Shown one piece after another: positions 27,598-36,895 of a stretch of 64,000 bases of DNA. The stretch lies in contig RAZB01000001.1 of assembly GCA_003612515.1 (NCBI GenBank), positions 186,001 through 250,000 on the forward strand. The letters are read 5' to 3'. Each line of letters opens with the position of its first letter. Position 1 is the stretch's first letter. Source of the stretch: a bacterium D16-34. GTDB taxonomy: Bacteria > Actinomycetota > Coriobacteriia > Coriobacteriales > Eggerthellaceae. The notes under the pieces are model-generated. The model ran no database searches. It had not been told where the DNA came from and saw only the letters and a program-made list of their open reading frames with translations. The translations under genes were made by a program, and so were the position numbers.

Positions 27598-28497
27598 ATG
27601 CCCAACCCAAAATACGAGGCATTTTTAACCATCGCGCACACCGGCAGCTTCAAGCAAGCCGCCCAAGAGCTTGGCTATACACAAGCCGGGATAAGCTACC
27701 TTATTTCTTCGCTTGAAAAAGAATTGGGCATGACGCTCTTTGTGCGCGATTACGGCGAGACATTTCTGTCAGCAGACGGTCGTGAACTCCTCCCCTGGAT
27801 CCAAAAGGTCTGCACCGATGAACGTCAGCTCTCAACACGCGTCAATGAGCTCAAGCATCTCGAAAGTGGTTTGGTTCGCGTTGCAGCATTCACCTCAACA
27901 TCCATTCAGTGGTTTCCCGGAATAGCAAAAGCCTTCTTGAAGCTTTACCCCAACATTGACCTCAAGCTTATCTGTAACGACGACGAGCTTGCTGTTGGCG
28001 AGGCAGTATGGAACGGCGAAGCAGACTGTGCCTTTTTCGTTTTACCTACTAAGAGGGACTTATTCACAATCCCCCTTAAGCACGATCCGCTCTATGTTGT
28101 TGTTTCGCCTGATCATCCGCTAGCGAATGCAAAATATTTCCCTAAGCGCGCCCTCGCCGAAGAACCCTACATTCAGCTTATGAGCAACTCGCGCCCCTCT
28201 GAGATGAACGAACTGTTCACCGCCAACAACGTCACGCCCAACGTGCGCTTCACCGTTGATAGCGACTATGCCGTCATGAGTATGGTTAGTGCTGGCCTTG
28301 GGTTTAGCGTATTGCCTGACCTCATTTTGCACAATCCGCCATTTCCCTTGTCCATCTTGTCGGCCGAGGTGGAAACTTCACGCGAAATTGTCATTGCAAT
28401 CCGCTCAAAAGAAACGGCATCTGCAGCTACGAAGGCTTTTTTGGAAGTCACGCAAGCATGGGTTGCCAAAAACGCATCGACTGACCTATTTGACTAG
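27598..28497 (+). CDS. LysR-family transcriptional regulator
   Basis: Regulator of 299 residues. The N-terminal winged HTH (YEAFLTIAHTGSFKQAAQEL, QAGISYLISSLEKELG) is followed by a linker helix and a periplasmic-binding-like effector domain from about residue 90. AAGGAG 7 bases before the ATG at 27598 decides the start; an upstream in-frame codon at 27490 is rejected. It probably controls the divergent EamA transporter; the 240-bp gap contains both promoters. The inducer is unknown. It converges on proS with a shared hairpin terminator between them. Confidence 0.92.
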   Translation: MPNPKYEAFLTIAHTGSFKQAAQELGYTQAGISYLISSLEKELGMTLFVRDYGETFLSADGRELLPWIQKVCTDERQLSTRVNELKHLESGLVRVAAFTSTSIQWFPGIAKAFLKLYPNIDLKLICNDDELAVGEAVWNGEADCAFFVLPTKRDLFTIPLKHDPLYVVVSPDHPLANAKYFPKRALAEEPYIQLMSNSRPSEMNELFTANNVTPNVRFTVDSDYAVMSMVSAGLGFSVLPDLILHNPPFPLSILSAEVETSREIVIAIRSKETASAATKAFLEVTQAWVAKNASTDLFD

Positions 28498-28513
28498 AGG
28501 CTTATAAACCAAA

Positions 28514-28554
28514 AGAGCTTGATGCTTTGACCTTTCGATCCAACATCAAGCTCT
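28514..28554. terminator. Bidirectional terminator between lysR-type gene and proS
   Basis: AGAGCTTGATG (28514-28524) pairs perfectly with CATCAAGCTCT (28544-28554). On the minus strand TTTTGG follows; on the plus strand the run is poor. It lies between convergent stops at 28497 and 28579. Confidence 0.65.
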
Positions 28555-28578
28555 CATATAGTTAATGCAAATCAAACG

Positions 28579-30333
28579 TTACGAGAACAAACCTTGCAAG
28601 AGATTTGCTTCAAAAGCGCGTCCTTTTGCATTGCGCTTTGCAAAAGCAAAGGCCTCTTCCAACGTAGCAAGCGCTATGTCGATGCGCTCGCCCGTAGAGC
28701 GACGCTTAACCTCAACCTTGCCCTCAGCAAGACCACGCTTGCCCACGATAATTTGGATAGGCCAACCGATAAGATCGGCATCAGCAAACTTCACGCCAGC
28801 GCGCTCGCTTCTATCATCAATGGCAACTTCAAAGCCCATCTTCGCCAAATCATCGGCTAACTTCTCAGCAGCAGGTTGCACTTGGTCATCTCCAACCGTG
28901 AGTGGAATAACGCATACGTGTGCAGGTGCAACTGACATCGGCCACGCAATGCCGAATTCGTCGTTGTGCTGCTCGACAATTGCCGCAACTGTTCTTGAAA
29001 CACCAACACCATAGCAGCCCATAATGAACGGCTGCTCTTTGCCGTCTTCGTCCATAAATGTTGCGCCCATTGCCTTGGAGTATTTGTCTCCAAGCTGGAA
29101 TACCTGAGCGACCTCAATGCCACGCGCACCTTCCAAAGCAAGGCCGCACTTCGGGCAACTATCCCCTGGACGCACCACCGAGAGGTCTTCCCACTGATCC
29201 ACGGTAAAATCAACGCCGAGACGAGCGCCTACGTAGTGATAACCATCTTCGTTGGCACCAACAACCCACTGCGGCACCGCTTCCAAACTCCTATCAGCAA
29301 TAACATAAGCGCTCTCAGGAAGACCAACCGGACCCATAGAACCCTTATGCAGCCCGTAGCTTTCCATTTCCTCGTCACACAAAAGCTCAAAACCGCCCGC
29401 AGCGCGTGCTGCTTTAATCTCGTTGACTTCATGGTCGCCCGGCACAAACAGTACAACGAGCTTGCCTTCATCGTTTTTGCCTGACAACGCTTTAACCGTT
29501 GATGATTCAGGAATATCCAAAAACTCCGCCAACTCGGCGATAGTGTGCACACCAGGCGTGGCGATTTTTTCAAAGGGCACATCATACACAGTCGGATGAG
29601 CAATGCACTCGCCCGCCTCGGTATTTGCGGCATAACCGCAGGTGCAATGCACAAGCTCTGCCTCGCCAGCCTCAGCAAGCGCCATAAACTCACAAGTCAC
29701 AGAGCCACCGATTTGACCACCATCAGCCTCAACTGGGCGATAATCCAAACCAGCGCGATCGCAGATCTTGCCGTACGCTTCGCTCATGTCATCATAGGTT
29801 TTTTGCATTGACTCATAGCTTTCGTTAAAGCTATAGGCGTCTTTCATCATGAACTCACGGCTACGCAACAAACCAAAACGCGGACGAATCTCATCGCGGA
29901 ACTTCACCTGAATTTGATAGAGCGAAACCGGCAACTCTTTATAAGAGCGCAGCTCATTGCGAACAAGTGCCACAATGAGTTCCTCATGGGTGGGCCCGAG
30001 GCAAAACTCATGGTCATGGCGATCATTGAGGCGCATCAGTTCAGGGCCGTACGCACTCCAGCGGCCACTTTCATGCCACAGCTCAGCAGGCTGAAGCGCT
30101 GGCATCATGATCTCTTGCGCACCAATTGCGTCCATCTCTTCGCGAACGATATTTTCTACCTTTGAAAGTACCTTTTGACCAAGCGGCAAAAAGGTATACA
30201 CGCCTGAAGCGGTCTTGCGAATAAAGCCCGCGCGTAAAAGCAAACGATGGCTGGCAATTTCTGCGTCAGCCGGATCCTCTTTCAACGTAGGAGCATACAG
30301 CTTGCTCATTTTGATGATGTTGGGATTTGTCAT
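28579..30333 (-). CDS. proS: Prolyl-tRNA synthetase, bacterial type
   Basis: Class II synthetase of 584 residues, with the long bacterial architecture. Motif 1 is near residues 60-80 (VREEMDAIGAQEIMMPALQP), motif 2 near 140 (FRDEIRPRFGLLRSREFMMK), the YbaK-like editing insert lies at about 240-390 (TVKALSGKNDEGKLVVLFVP) and motif 3 near 445 (GCYGVGVSRTVAAIVEQ). The anticodon-binding domain closes the protein. The start overlaps the ispG stop by 4 bases, so it is translationally coupled as the last gene of the pyrH-to-proS cluster. Confidence 0.97.
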   Translation of the reverse strand: MTNPNIIKMSKLYAPTLKEDPADAEIASHRLLLRAGFIRKTASGVYTFLPLGQKVLSKVENIVREEMDAIGAQEIMMPALQPAELWHESGRWSAYGPELMRLNDRHDHEFCLGPTHEELIVALVRNELRSYKELPVSLYQIQVKFRDEIRPRFGLLRSREFMMKDAYSFNESYESMQKTYDDMSEAYGKICDRAGLDYRPVEADGGQIGGSVTCEFMALAEAGEAELVHCTCGYAANTEAGECIAHPTVYDVPFEKIATPGVHTIAELAEFLDIPESSTVKALSGKNDEGKLVVLFVPGDHEVNEIKAARAAGGFELLCDEEMESYGLHKGSMGPVGLPESAYVIADRSLEAVPQWVVGANEDGYHYVGARLGVDFTVDQWEDLSVVRPGDSCPKCGLALEGARGIEVAQVFQLGDKYSKAMGATFMDEDGKEQPFIMGCYGVGVSRTVAAIVEQHNDEFGIAWPMSVAPAHVCVIPLTVGDDQVQPAAEKLADDLAKMGFEVAIDDRSERAGVKFADADLIGWPIQIIVGKRGLAEGKVEVKRRSTGERIDIALATLEEAFAFAKRNAKGRAFEANLLQGLFS

Positions 30334-31433
30334 AGCTTTCCTATCTCTTCCATCAATGCGTCCACAATGGCATCTTCTTCAACCTTGCGAACGATCTCTC
30401 CATGAGAAAAAATGACTCCTGAAGCCGCACCGCATGCAACGCCTATGTCGGCGTCAGCAGCCTCGCCCGGTCCGTTTACCACGCACCCCATGACAGCCAT
30501 CTTAAGCGGCTTATCCAAATTGGCGATGCGAGATTCAACAGTTTGAGCCAGCTCAATCAAGTTTACCTGGCACCGGCCACACGTCGGGCAACTAATCAGC
30601 TCAGGATTTCGACGACGCAAATCAAGAGCCCCTAAAAGCGTCCAACAGGCACGCACTTCTTGCACAGGGTCATCGGTGAGCGAAATGCGCATGGTGTCTC
30701 CGATGCCCTCTTCCAGCAAAATGCCCAAACCAGCCGCTGATTTGATGGTGCCCTGAAAAACCGTTCCCGCCTCAGTCACCCCAATATGGAGCGGTATTTC
30801 TGGCAGGCGCTCACTTAAAAGCCGATAGGTTTTCACGGTGGTCATCACATCGTGCGCTTTCGCCGACACAACCAAATCATCAAAGCCTTGTTGTTGGCAA
30901 TAACGAACATATTGCTCAGCCGAGGCCACCAATTTTTCGGGCAATGATAGATTGCTTTGCGCGGCTATTTCGTCATCTAACGATCCAGCGTTTACCCCAA
31001 TACGAATGGGGATGTTTGCCGCTTTGGCTGCCGCTAATACTGCATCAGTGGCTTTGAGCCCACCGATGTTGCCGGGGTTTATGCGCAGCTTAGCAGCACC
31101 TCTCTGAGCAGCCTCGATAGCACTTTGGGCGTCGAAGTGAATATCGGCAACTACGGGCAAAGGCGAAGACGCGCATACCTGCTCAAACGTATCCAAACAT
31201 GATCGGCGCGGAATTGCCATGCGCACAATTTCGCACCCTGCCTCAGCAAGCGCTTCAATTTGCGCCAAATTGGCAGCTGCATTATCAGCGGGAGCATTCA
31301 ACATTGATTGCACCGACACCGGCGCACCGCCGCCCAACGCAACAGAACCCACCATAACTTGATGGGTAAGATCATGAGGTTGTAAAGATCGTGACGAATC
31401 TTTTTGCGTCACACTTGTTTGTGCCACGTTCAT
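30330..31433 (-). CDS. ispG: 4-hydroxy-3-methylbut-2-enyl diphosphate synthase
   Basis: Iron-sulfur enzyme of the MEP isoprenoid pathway, 367 residues. It reduces ME-cPP to HMBPP. The cluster ligands are CPTCGRCQVNL near residue 280 and GCVVNGPGEA near 320; the TIM barrel begins with VGSVALGGGAPVSVQSML. A short N-terminal extension precedes it. It lies 112 bases after rseP and overlaps proS. With dxr and uppS in the same cluster it links isoprenoid supply to cell-wall lipid carrier synthesis. Confidence 0.97.
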   Translation of the reverse strand: MNVAQTSVTQKDSSRSLQPHDLTHQVMVGSVALGGGAPVSVQSMLNAPADNAAANLAQIEALAEAGCEIVRMAIPRRSCLDTFEQVCASSPLPVVADIHFDAQSAIEAAQRGAAKLRINPGNIGGLKATDAVLAAAKAANIPIRIGVNAGSLDDEIAAQSNLSLPEKLVASAEQYVRYCQQQGFDDLVVSAKAHDVMTTVKTYRLLSERLPEIPLHIGVTEAGTVFQGTIKSAAGLGILLEEGIGDTMRISLTDDPVQEVRACWTLLGALDLRRRNPELISCPTCGRCQVNLIELAQTVESRIANLDKPLKMAVMGCVVNGPGEAADADIGVACGAASGVIFSHGEIVRKVEEDAIVDALMEEIGKL

Positions 31434-31545
31434 CCTTCGCTCAAAATATGAAAGGCGCCCAAACGCCGCTTAGCGTATTGTAGCGCCCTCATGTTAGTTT
31501 CACACGATATCTCACCAAACAATTAGGTGAGCAATGCGTTTTGGT

Positions 31546-32655
31546 TTACCAGTTTCCAAAAACAAACCGCTGAATGTCTTGGTTTGCCATTACCAGGAAA
31601 AACCCAATAAAGAGCACCATTCCCGCCACCGAAAGATAGTTAAGCGCTTTGGCGGAAACCACTTTTTTTGATGCCTTCTGGAAGATTTCAACAACAAAGC
31701 GACCGCCGTCTAAAGGCGGGATGGGCAGCAAATTCATGATTCCAAGCGAGACCGAAATCATTGCCACAAACTGAAGCGCTGTTACCAAGCCCGCATCAAA
31801 CGCGTCTTTTGACATGGCTGCAATGCCAATGATGGACGTTGAGTTCGAGATAGTTTCTCCCGCTGTTGCAGGATTAAAGAGGCTCGCCACCATCTGAATG
31901 ACCATGCCAATGTAAGAAAAGCCAAACTGGATAGCATCAAGAGGCGCCAATACCACATGGTGCATCACGCCGGTAGTTGGATGCTGCATATCTACTCCAA
32001 TAAAAGAGAAGATGATGATAAAAAGCAGCATGGCGAACAGCAAGTTGACCGCGATACCGGCAAGCAAAATAACTGAGCGCTTCCAAAAAGGCAGGCTGCG
32101 ATACTGCTGGCGATATTCAGACTCATAAAACTCATGAGCATCTGCAACCGGCGCAGACATGCCTATTTCGCGCTTCTGGGGTGTAGACAGCCCTTGTGCA
32201 CGTGCTTCGCGAATTTCTTTTTTGGTTGGCACATATTCAGGCGTGCGATAGGTGTTGTATTTATCTTGCTTGGTTGGCCCTAAGATTGAGCCCCATTCCA
32301 CCAGCTGTTCAAGGGCATCATATGCTTCATCATCGGTGATATTACAGTCGTGAGCAATGTCTTCCATATTTGCGGTGCCACGTGCATATACGGCAGCCAA
32401 AACCGGTTCGAGGTGATCGGATAAAGAACCTGGCTCCATGCCGCAAACTTTAGCATAGCCGCCTAGCAAAATAGGCGTTACACCAAACTTCGTGCCACCT
32501 TTAGTAAAGCCGATGCTCGGCCCTGGAAGCCCCAGCATGAACTCTGTTACGCGTACACCAAATAAGCGCGATGCCAAATAATGGCCGCCTTCATGAATAA
32601 ATACCAGCAACCCCAATACAAGCGTTGCATATAAAATCATTAGCAATATATCCAT
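31546..32655 (-). CDS. rseP: Site-2 protease, RseP family, with insert and no recognisable PDZ
   Basis: Membrane zinc metalloprotease of 369 residues. HEGGH at residues 21-25 in the first helix and the third ligand in LLPIPPLDGGRF near 310 are intact. Between the strand GGYAKVCGMEPGS and the second helix lies an unusual 110-residue insert whose first 60 residues look like a winged helix (LEPVLAAVYARGTANMEDIA, DALEQLVEWGSIL). In the usual RseP position after the second helix there is only a short loop with no recognisable PDZ. The order dxr-rseP-ispG-proS is conserved in many bacteria, but here two foreign-looking genes sit before it. Substrates are probably anti-sigma factors or remnant signal peptides. 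Confidence 0.85.
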   Translation of the reverse strand: MDILLMILYATLVLGLLVFIHEGGHYLASRLFGVRVTEFMLGLPGPSIGFTKGGTKFGVTPILLGGYAKVCGMEPGSLSDHLEPVLAAVYARGTANMEDIAHDCNITDDEAYDALEQLVEWGSILGPTKQDKYNTYRTPEYVPTKKEIREARAQGLSTPQKREIGMSAPVADAHEFYESEYRQQYRSLPFWKRSVILLAGIAVNLLFAMLLFIIIFSFIGVDMQHPTTGVMHHVVLAPLDAIQFGFSYIGMVIQMVASLFNPATAGETISNSTSIIGIAAMSKDAFDAGLVTALQFVAMISVSLGIMNLLPIPPLDGGRFVVEIFQKASKKVVSAKALNYLSVAGMVLFIGFFLVMANQDIQRFVFGNW

Positions 32656-33019
32656 ACGTATATCTCTCTCGTTTACACATTACGTGTCAAAAGTTTGAAA
32701 AGTTCGCCTTATTATACGAATCTATTCATTTATGCGTGAGACTCCAGGAAAATCCTACATCTCCCGCGCAGAGAATCCATTACTTCTGTCCTATATTTGG
32801 TACAGGCTAAGACATTGGCCAAGACACAAGTAACACGAGCTGAAGTGCAGGCAAAGCACGGGCGAACGCACTAGCAAAGACAGAGGCAAAGTGTGTGAGA
32901 TATGCATAAAGTCTCGGCGATACTATCTGCAATCTGCATAAGATTCACGTCAAGACGAAGCGAAATTTTTGGCAAAAACTATGAGATCGGCATGAACAAT
33001 TTCGTGTGGAGCTGCCCTA
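32656..33019. other. 364-bp intergenic region without a gene
   Basis: No coding frame, tRNA or clear terminator is supported. At 32980-32996 TATGAGATCGGCATGAA matches, with one difference, the complement of 2617-2633 in another gene desert; a shared element GAAATTTT(T)GGC lies next to both. The bases before the rseP start (32656-32720) probably hold its promoter. Confidence 0.4.
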
Positions 33020-33532
33020 TTATGCATTCAGCGGATCCGCACAAGGCAAATGCATAATGTCAGGATAGTCAACAAACCCTACTGTTGCATATAACTCACG
33101 TCCCAAAGGAGTGGTTTCAAGATAAATCTTTCCAATATTTCTGATGCGCGCTTGTTCGACCAGCCATTCCACAACTGCTTTTCCTGCCCCCCGAGCCCTA
33201 TGAGCAGGCGTGGTATAGATATTCATCAGGTAGGCGTTGATACCTTGAGGGTTATCAGGAGACGGCATTTCGAGTTGAATGCACATGCCCCCGCAAGCAA
33301 CCGGGATACCGTCTTCATAGGCAAAGCAAGCGACGTGCTGCTCTTGCACGATTGCCGCTTCGTAATAAGCTCTGTTCGCCGCCAACAGCTTTTGCATCGT
33401 TTGGTGCGACAGAGAACCAAAAACCTCTTCAAGCACAGTTTTTCGCCAAGCCATAAGCTGGTCTAAAGACTCTAACCCAACTTGTCTGACCTCATAGCGC
33501 TCCTGGACACGTGACGTTATTTGACCATTCAT
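33020..33532 (-). CDS. GNAT-family acetyltransferase
   Basis: GNAT domain of 170 residues. The acetyl-CoA-binding loop is RARGAGKAVVEWLV near residue 113, after the strand NAYLMNIYTTPAHR, and the last strands are KIYLETTPLGRELYATVGF. AY-containing residues near the end are typical of small-molecule or antibiotic-type acetyltransferases. Its ATG overlaps the stop of the upstream adenylation-like gene (ATGA), so the two are translationally coupled. Together they form a two-gene insertion between dxr and rseP. The substrate is not known. Confidence 0.85.
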   Translation of the reverse strand: MNGQITSRVQERYEVRQVGLESLDQLMAWRKTVLEEVFGSLSHQTMQKLLAANRAYYEAAIVQEQHVACFAYEDGIPVACGGMCIQLEMPSPDNPQGINAYLMNIYTTPAHRARGAGKAVVEWLVEQARIRNIGKIYLETTPLGRELYATVGFVDYPDIMHLPCADPLNA

Positions 33533-34458
33533 CAGTATTGCCCTTCTTTCAGTACCACCGGCAAGCGCGCATCGTCCACTTTTCCATTCGTATAAAACGG
33601 GATTTCAGCAAGCTTCACAAAAAACTCCGGAATCATAAACGGGGTGAGGTGTTGTCTCATTTCCTTGCGTATAGCGCGGAGTGAAAACTCGGATGAGACA
33701 ACCACATATGCAATCATATAGGCAAGACCGCTATCGTCTTCAAAAGCTCGCACACAGGCTGCCTCTATACCAGTACAACTCGCAAGCACCTTTTCAACCT
33801 CTTCGGTCTCAACGCGCTTGCCTAAAATCATTACCTGAGTATCTTTGCGATGCAGAAATACGATGTTGCCATCCGCTAGCTCATAGCCCATGTCGCCACT
33901 TCGATACAGCCTTCCACCAGGCACCTCATCTACAAAAGCAGCATTTTTTGAGGGGTTTTTATATCCCAGTGACACTCCCTCACCTTGAATACAGATCTCG
34001 CCAACCGTTCCTGCTGGTAGGGGCTTGAGATCCTCATCGCGAATGCTTACCGTGGTTTCAAGCACTGCCTTTCCAACTGGATAGGCACCATCCTCGAGAG
34101 GTTTTTGATCAGTAGCGCGATAATAAGAGCAGCAAACCGTGGTCTCACTCATCATAAAGCGAATGCGCTCAGGCGGAAAATCCGGTTCGGCTGGAACATA
34201 AGCACAACCGAGCGACAAAACAGCGAAAATGCTCGCAATCTGACTGATGCCATGGTCGCATACAATCCCCGCGAAAGCTGTGTCTTGGGGCAGCTGTTCT
34301 GCGATTTGTGCACTCAATGTTTGAAGCTGTTCAAAATTTACTCTCGCCTTTTCATCTACGGCAGCTAATGCTTCTGGATGCTTTTTTACCTGCGAAGAGA
34401 ATACCTCTAAAATGACATTATCTTTTGATTGCAAGGTGTTCTGCGCATTGGTTTGCAT
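33532..34458 (-). CDS. Internally deleted adenylation-domain protein
   Basis: Resembles an NRPS-type or DltA-type AMP-forming adenylation enzyme, but is only 308 residues. Core motifs A1 (FEQLQTLSAQIAEQL), A2 (LGCAYVPAEPDFPPERI), A6 (GEICIQGEGVSLGYKN), A7 (YRSGDMGY), A8 (HRKDTQVMILGKRVETEEVE) and A10 (YTNGKVDD) are in order. The P-loop A3 and motifs A4-A5 are absent: the chain jumps in frame from A2 near residue 105 to A6 near 160. It therefore lacks the ATP phosphate-binding loop and most of the acyl pocket. The ATG at 34458 has AGGAG upstream. It is either a decayed gene held in frame or a repurposed fragment coupled to the GNAT. Confidence 0.75.
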   Translation of the reverse strand: MQTNAQNTLQSKDNVILEVFSSQVKKHPEALAAVDEKARVNFEQLQTLSAQIAEQLPQDTAFAGIVCDHGISQIASIFAVLSLGCAYVPAEPDFPPERIRFMMSETTVCCSYYRATDQKPLEDGAYPVGKAVLETTVSIRDEDLKPLPAGTVGEICIQGEGVSLGYKNPSKNAAFVDEVPGGRLYRSGDMGYELADGNIVFLHRKDTQVMILGKRVETEEVEKVLASCTGIEAACVRAFEDDSGLAYMIAYVVVSSEFSLRAIRKEMRQHLTPFMIPEFFVKLAEIPFYTNGKVDDARLPVVLKEGQY

Positions 34459-34677
34459 GCGTATAACTCCTGTCAAAAATGAATCTCATATACCGAAAAG
34501 CACTACGGATACTGAGCACTTATCTGAGACTCTACCGATAACTTCGACAGGTTAAAACACTCATTTACCAAGCGATACGCAAACGAAACGACCGTGTTGC
34601 GTATTTGGAACCATCTATCAGCTACAGGCTTTACCATGCACACGCGAGAGACAAAAATGTTATGTTTCTCTAAAAGA

Positions 34678-35964
34678 TTAGCGAATATTTTGGCGCGCAA
34701 CCTGACGAGCCCATGCATCAACCTCTTGCAGTTGCGCTACGCTTTCCACGCGCTGCACACCTTGCGCCTCATGAAGCACCATTACAGCCTCAACGCATTC
34801 TGCTATTCCCAAATAGCTGCCCTCTTCGGCCAAAAATGCAGCAACGGCCACCTCGTTTGATGCGTTCATAACGCACGGCAAAGTGCCCCCTACCTCTCCT
34901 GCGTGATAGGCAAGCGCAAGTGCGCGAAACGTATCGGTATCAGGGGCTTCAAACTGCAACGTTCCCAGTTTTGTAAAATCAAGCGGCTCAACAGGGGCCG
35001 ACCAGCGTTGAGGATACGAAAGCGCAAACTGAATAGGAATGCGCATATCGGTGGTACCAAGATGAGCAATAACCGATCCATCCATAAATTCAACCATGGA
35101 ATGTATGGCGCTTTGCGGCTGTACAACAACTGAAATTTGCTCATAGGACATAGCAAACAGATGATGGGCCTCAATGACTTCAAGCCCTTTATTCATGAGC
35201 GTAGAGGAGTCGATTGAGATTTTTGCACCCATATTCCATGTTGGATGCGCTAGTGCTTGAGCTGGCATTATATGGGTAAGCTCACGGCGCGTCTTGCCAC
35301 GGAAGGGCCCTCCTGATGCAGTGACCCACAACTTTGAAACCGACCTTGCATCTTCGCCCAATAAGCACTGATAGATTGCTCCATGCTCCGAATCAATGGG
35401 CATAAGTGCTCCAGCAGGCCCTTGCAAAGGAGCGCGGCCATCGGCTTTGCGCACCTGATCAAGCTGGCGTGCTAAGGGAATAATAAGGTCGCCACCGACC
35501 ACGAGCGATTCTTTGTTGGCAAGAGCTAAAACCTTCCCCGCCTCAAGAGCAGCACAACTTGCACGAAGCCCGGCAGCACCCACTAAAGCGTTCACCACCA
35601 CATCAGCCTCAGGCAACTGAGCAAGCTCCACCACTGCATCTGCCCCAAAGCCAAGCGTTCCATCACGACCCTCTTCAACCCAAGCAAGAGCCGAAGTAAG
35701 CGATGTGCCGCGCGCCTTATTACATGCTGTACTGTTCTGGCGAATCCAGGTTTCCAACTCTTGTGCCTGCGCGCTTCCCGCAAGGCGTTCATCGCCTAAA
35801 GCAACATGGCGAACACCAAACGTGCGCGCTTGTGCATATACCTCATCAATGCGTGAATGCGCAGCTAAACCAATAACTTGCAACTCATCGGGATGTTGCG
35901 CAACGACATCAAGCGTTTGCGTTCCAATAGAACCAGTAGAACCCAAAATCACAATACGCTTCAT
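34678..35964 (-). CDS. dxr: 1-deoxy-D-xylulose 5-phosphate reductoisomerase
   Basis: Second enzyme of the MEP pathway, 428 residues, slightly longer than the usual 390-400. NADPH-binding LGSTGSIGTQTLDV at the N-terminus, LANKESLVVGGDLI near 148, the metal/substrate site PIDSEHGAIYQCL near 190, WVTASGGPFRGKTR near 215, and ASNEVAVAAFL near 388 are all intact. The excess length is at a loop near residue 65-95 (TACNKARGTSLTSAL). It lies 33 bases after cdsA and is followed by a 200-bp gap before the inserted pair. Confidence 0.96.
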   Translation of the reverse strand: MKRIVILGSTGSIGTQTLDVVAQHPDELQVIGLAAHSRIDEVYAQARTFGVRHVALGDERLAGSAQAQELETWIRQNSTACNKARGTSLTSALAWVEEGRDGTLGFGADAVVELAQLPEADVVVNALVGAAGLRASCAALEAGKVLALANKESLVVGGDLIIPLARQLDQVRKADGRAPLQGPAGALMPIDSEHGAIYQCLLGEDARSVSKLWVTASGGPFRGKTRRELTHIMPAQALAHPTWNMGAKISIDSSTLMNKGLEVIEAHHLFAMSYEQISVVVQPQSAIHSMVEFMDGSVIAHLGTTDMRIPIQFALSYPQRWSAPVEPLDFTKLGTLQFEAPDTDTFRALALAYHAGEVGGTLPCVMNASNEVAVAAFLAEEGSYLGIAECVEAVMVLHEAQGVQRVESVAQLQEVDAWARQVARQNIR

Positions 35965-35997
35965 GATTAAACCTATCTTTAGTAATGTGCAAAACGC

Positions 35998-36894
35998 CTA
36001 GCCCGCAAAGGGAATACAGCCGCCACCAAAAAGCAGAATTGCTGAGGTGACCGAAACCAAAAACAGGGAATCGCATCTGTCTAAAAGTCCGCCATGACCT
36101 GGCATAATCGTGCCGGAGTCTTTAAATCCAGAGTTGCGCTTGATGCGGCTTTCTGCCAAATCCCCCAACACGCCCATAAGACCGCTTAAAAGACCAAACA
36201 CCAAAGCCATTGGTATTGGCATAACAACACCGGGCACAAAAGACATCACCCACCAAAAGAGCATCGAGGCTACAAGGCCAGCCAAAAAGCCTTCCCAGCT
36301 CTTTTTTGGAGAGGTGCGCGGCGCAAGCTTGTGCTTTCCAAACTTCGACCCTACTAAATAGGCAAATGAATCGTTGCCCCACACGCTCAAGAACAACAAC
36401 AACACCAACACGCCGCCCCAAGGATCAGGAAGCGACACGCGAATCATTAAGATGCCACTGAGCAGCATGCCGCAGTATGCGGCACCAAAAAAGCTGACAC
36501 CCACATCTGGAACACGAGCACGCTGCCAAAAAACGTACCAAACGATCAGAGACAACAACAGCAACAACGTCACCATCATGGCGCCCATAAGCCCAAAGAA
36601 AAAGACTCCCACCGGGTAAAGAACAGCCGCAATAATACCAAGTGTTTCGTTAGGCAGCTTTGCGTCCGAACGCAGCATGTAATAGAACTCGCCAGCTGTG
36701 ATACCAGCGGTGAGCATAAGCAAAAGCAGCGTCGTCCAGTTATTGATTATTAAACACAGAACCGACAAGGTGACATAGACAAAACCCGTGCGAAAACGCA
36801 CCTGCAAATCGGTTGGATTGCGAAGCTTTTTTGGCGTCTTATTTTGAACAGACTGCTTGATTTTCTGACCGCGTGTGCGCTCTTGATCATCCAT
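35998..36894 (-). CDS. cdsA: Phosphatidate cytidylyltransferase
   Basis: Membrane enzyme of 298 residues with about eight helices that makes CDP-diacylglycerol from phosphatidate and CTP. The family signature is at the C-terminal end (SRIKRNSGFKDSGTIMPGHG, GGLLDRCDSL) with the catalytic Asp residues. A Lys/Arg-rich N-terminus (QKIKQSVQNKTPKKLRN) precedes the first helix. It begins 1 base before the uppS stop, so the pair is tightly coupled. Confidence 0.95.
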   Translation of the reverse strand: MDDQERTRGQKIKQSVQNKTPKKLRNPTDLQVRFRTGFVYVTLSVLCLIINNWTTLLLLMLTAGITAGEFYYMLRSDAKLPNETLGIIAAVLYPVGVFFFGLMGAMMVTLLLLLSLIVWYVFWQRARVPDVGVSFFGAAYCGMLLSGILMIRVSLPDPWGGVLVLLLFLSVWGNDSFAYLVGSKFGKHKLAPRTSPKKSWEGFLAGLVASMLFWWVMSFVPGVVMPIPMALVFGLLSGLMGVLGDLAESRIKRNSGFKDSGTIMPGHGGLLDRCDSLFLVSVTSAILLFGGGCIPFAG

Positions 36895-36895
36895 C

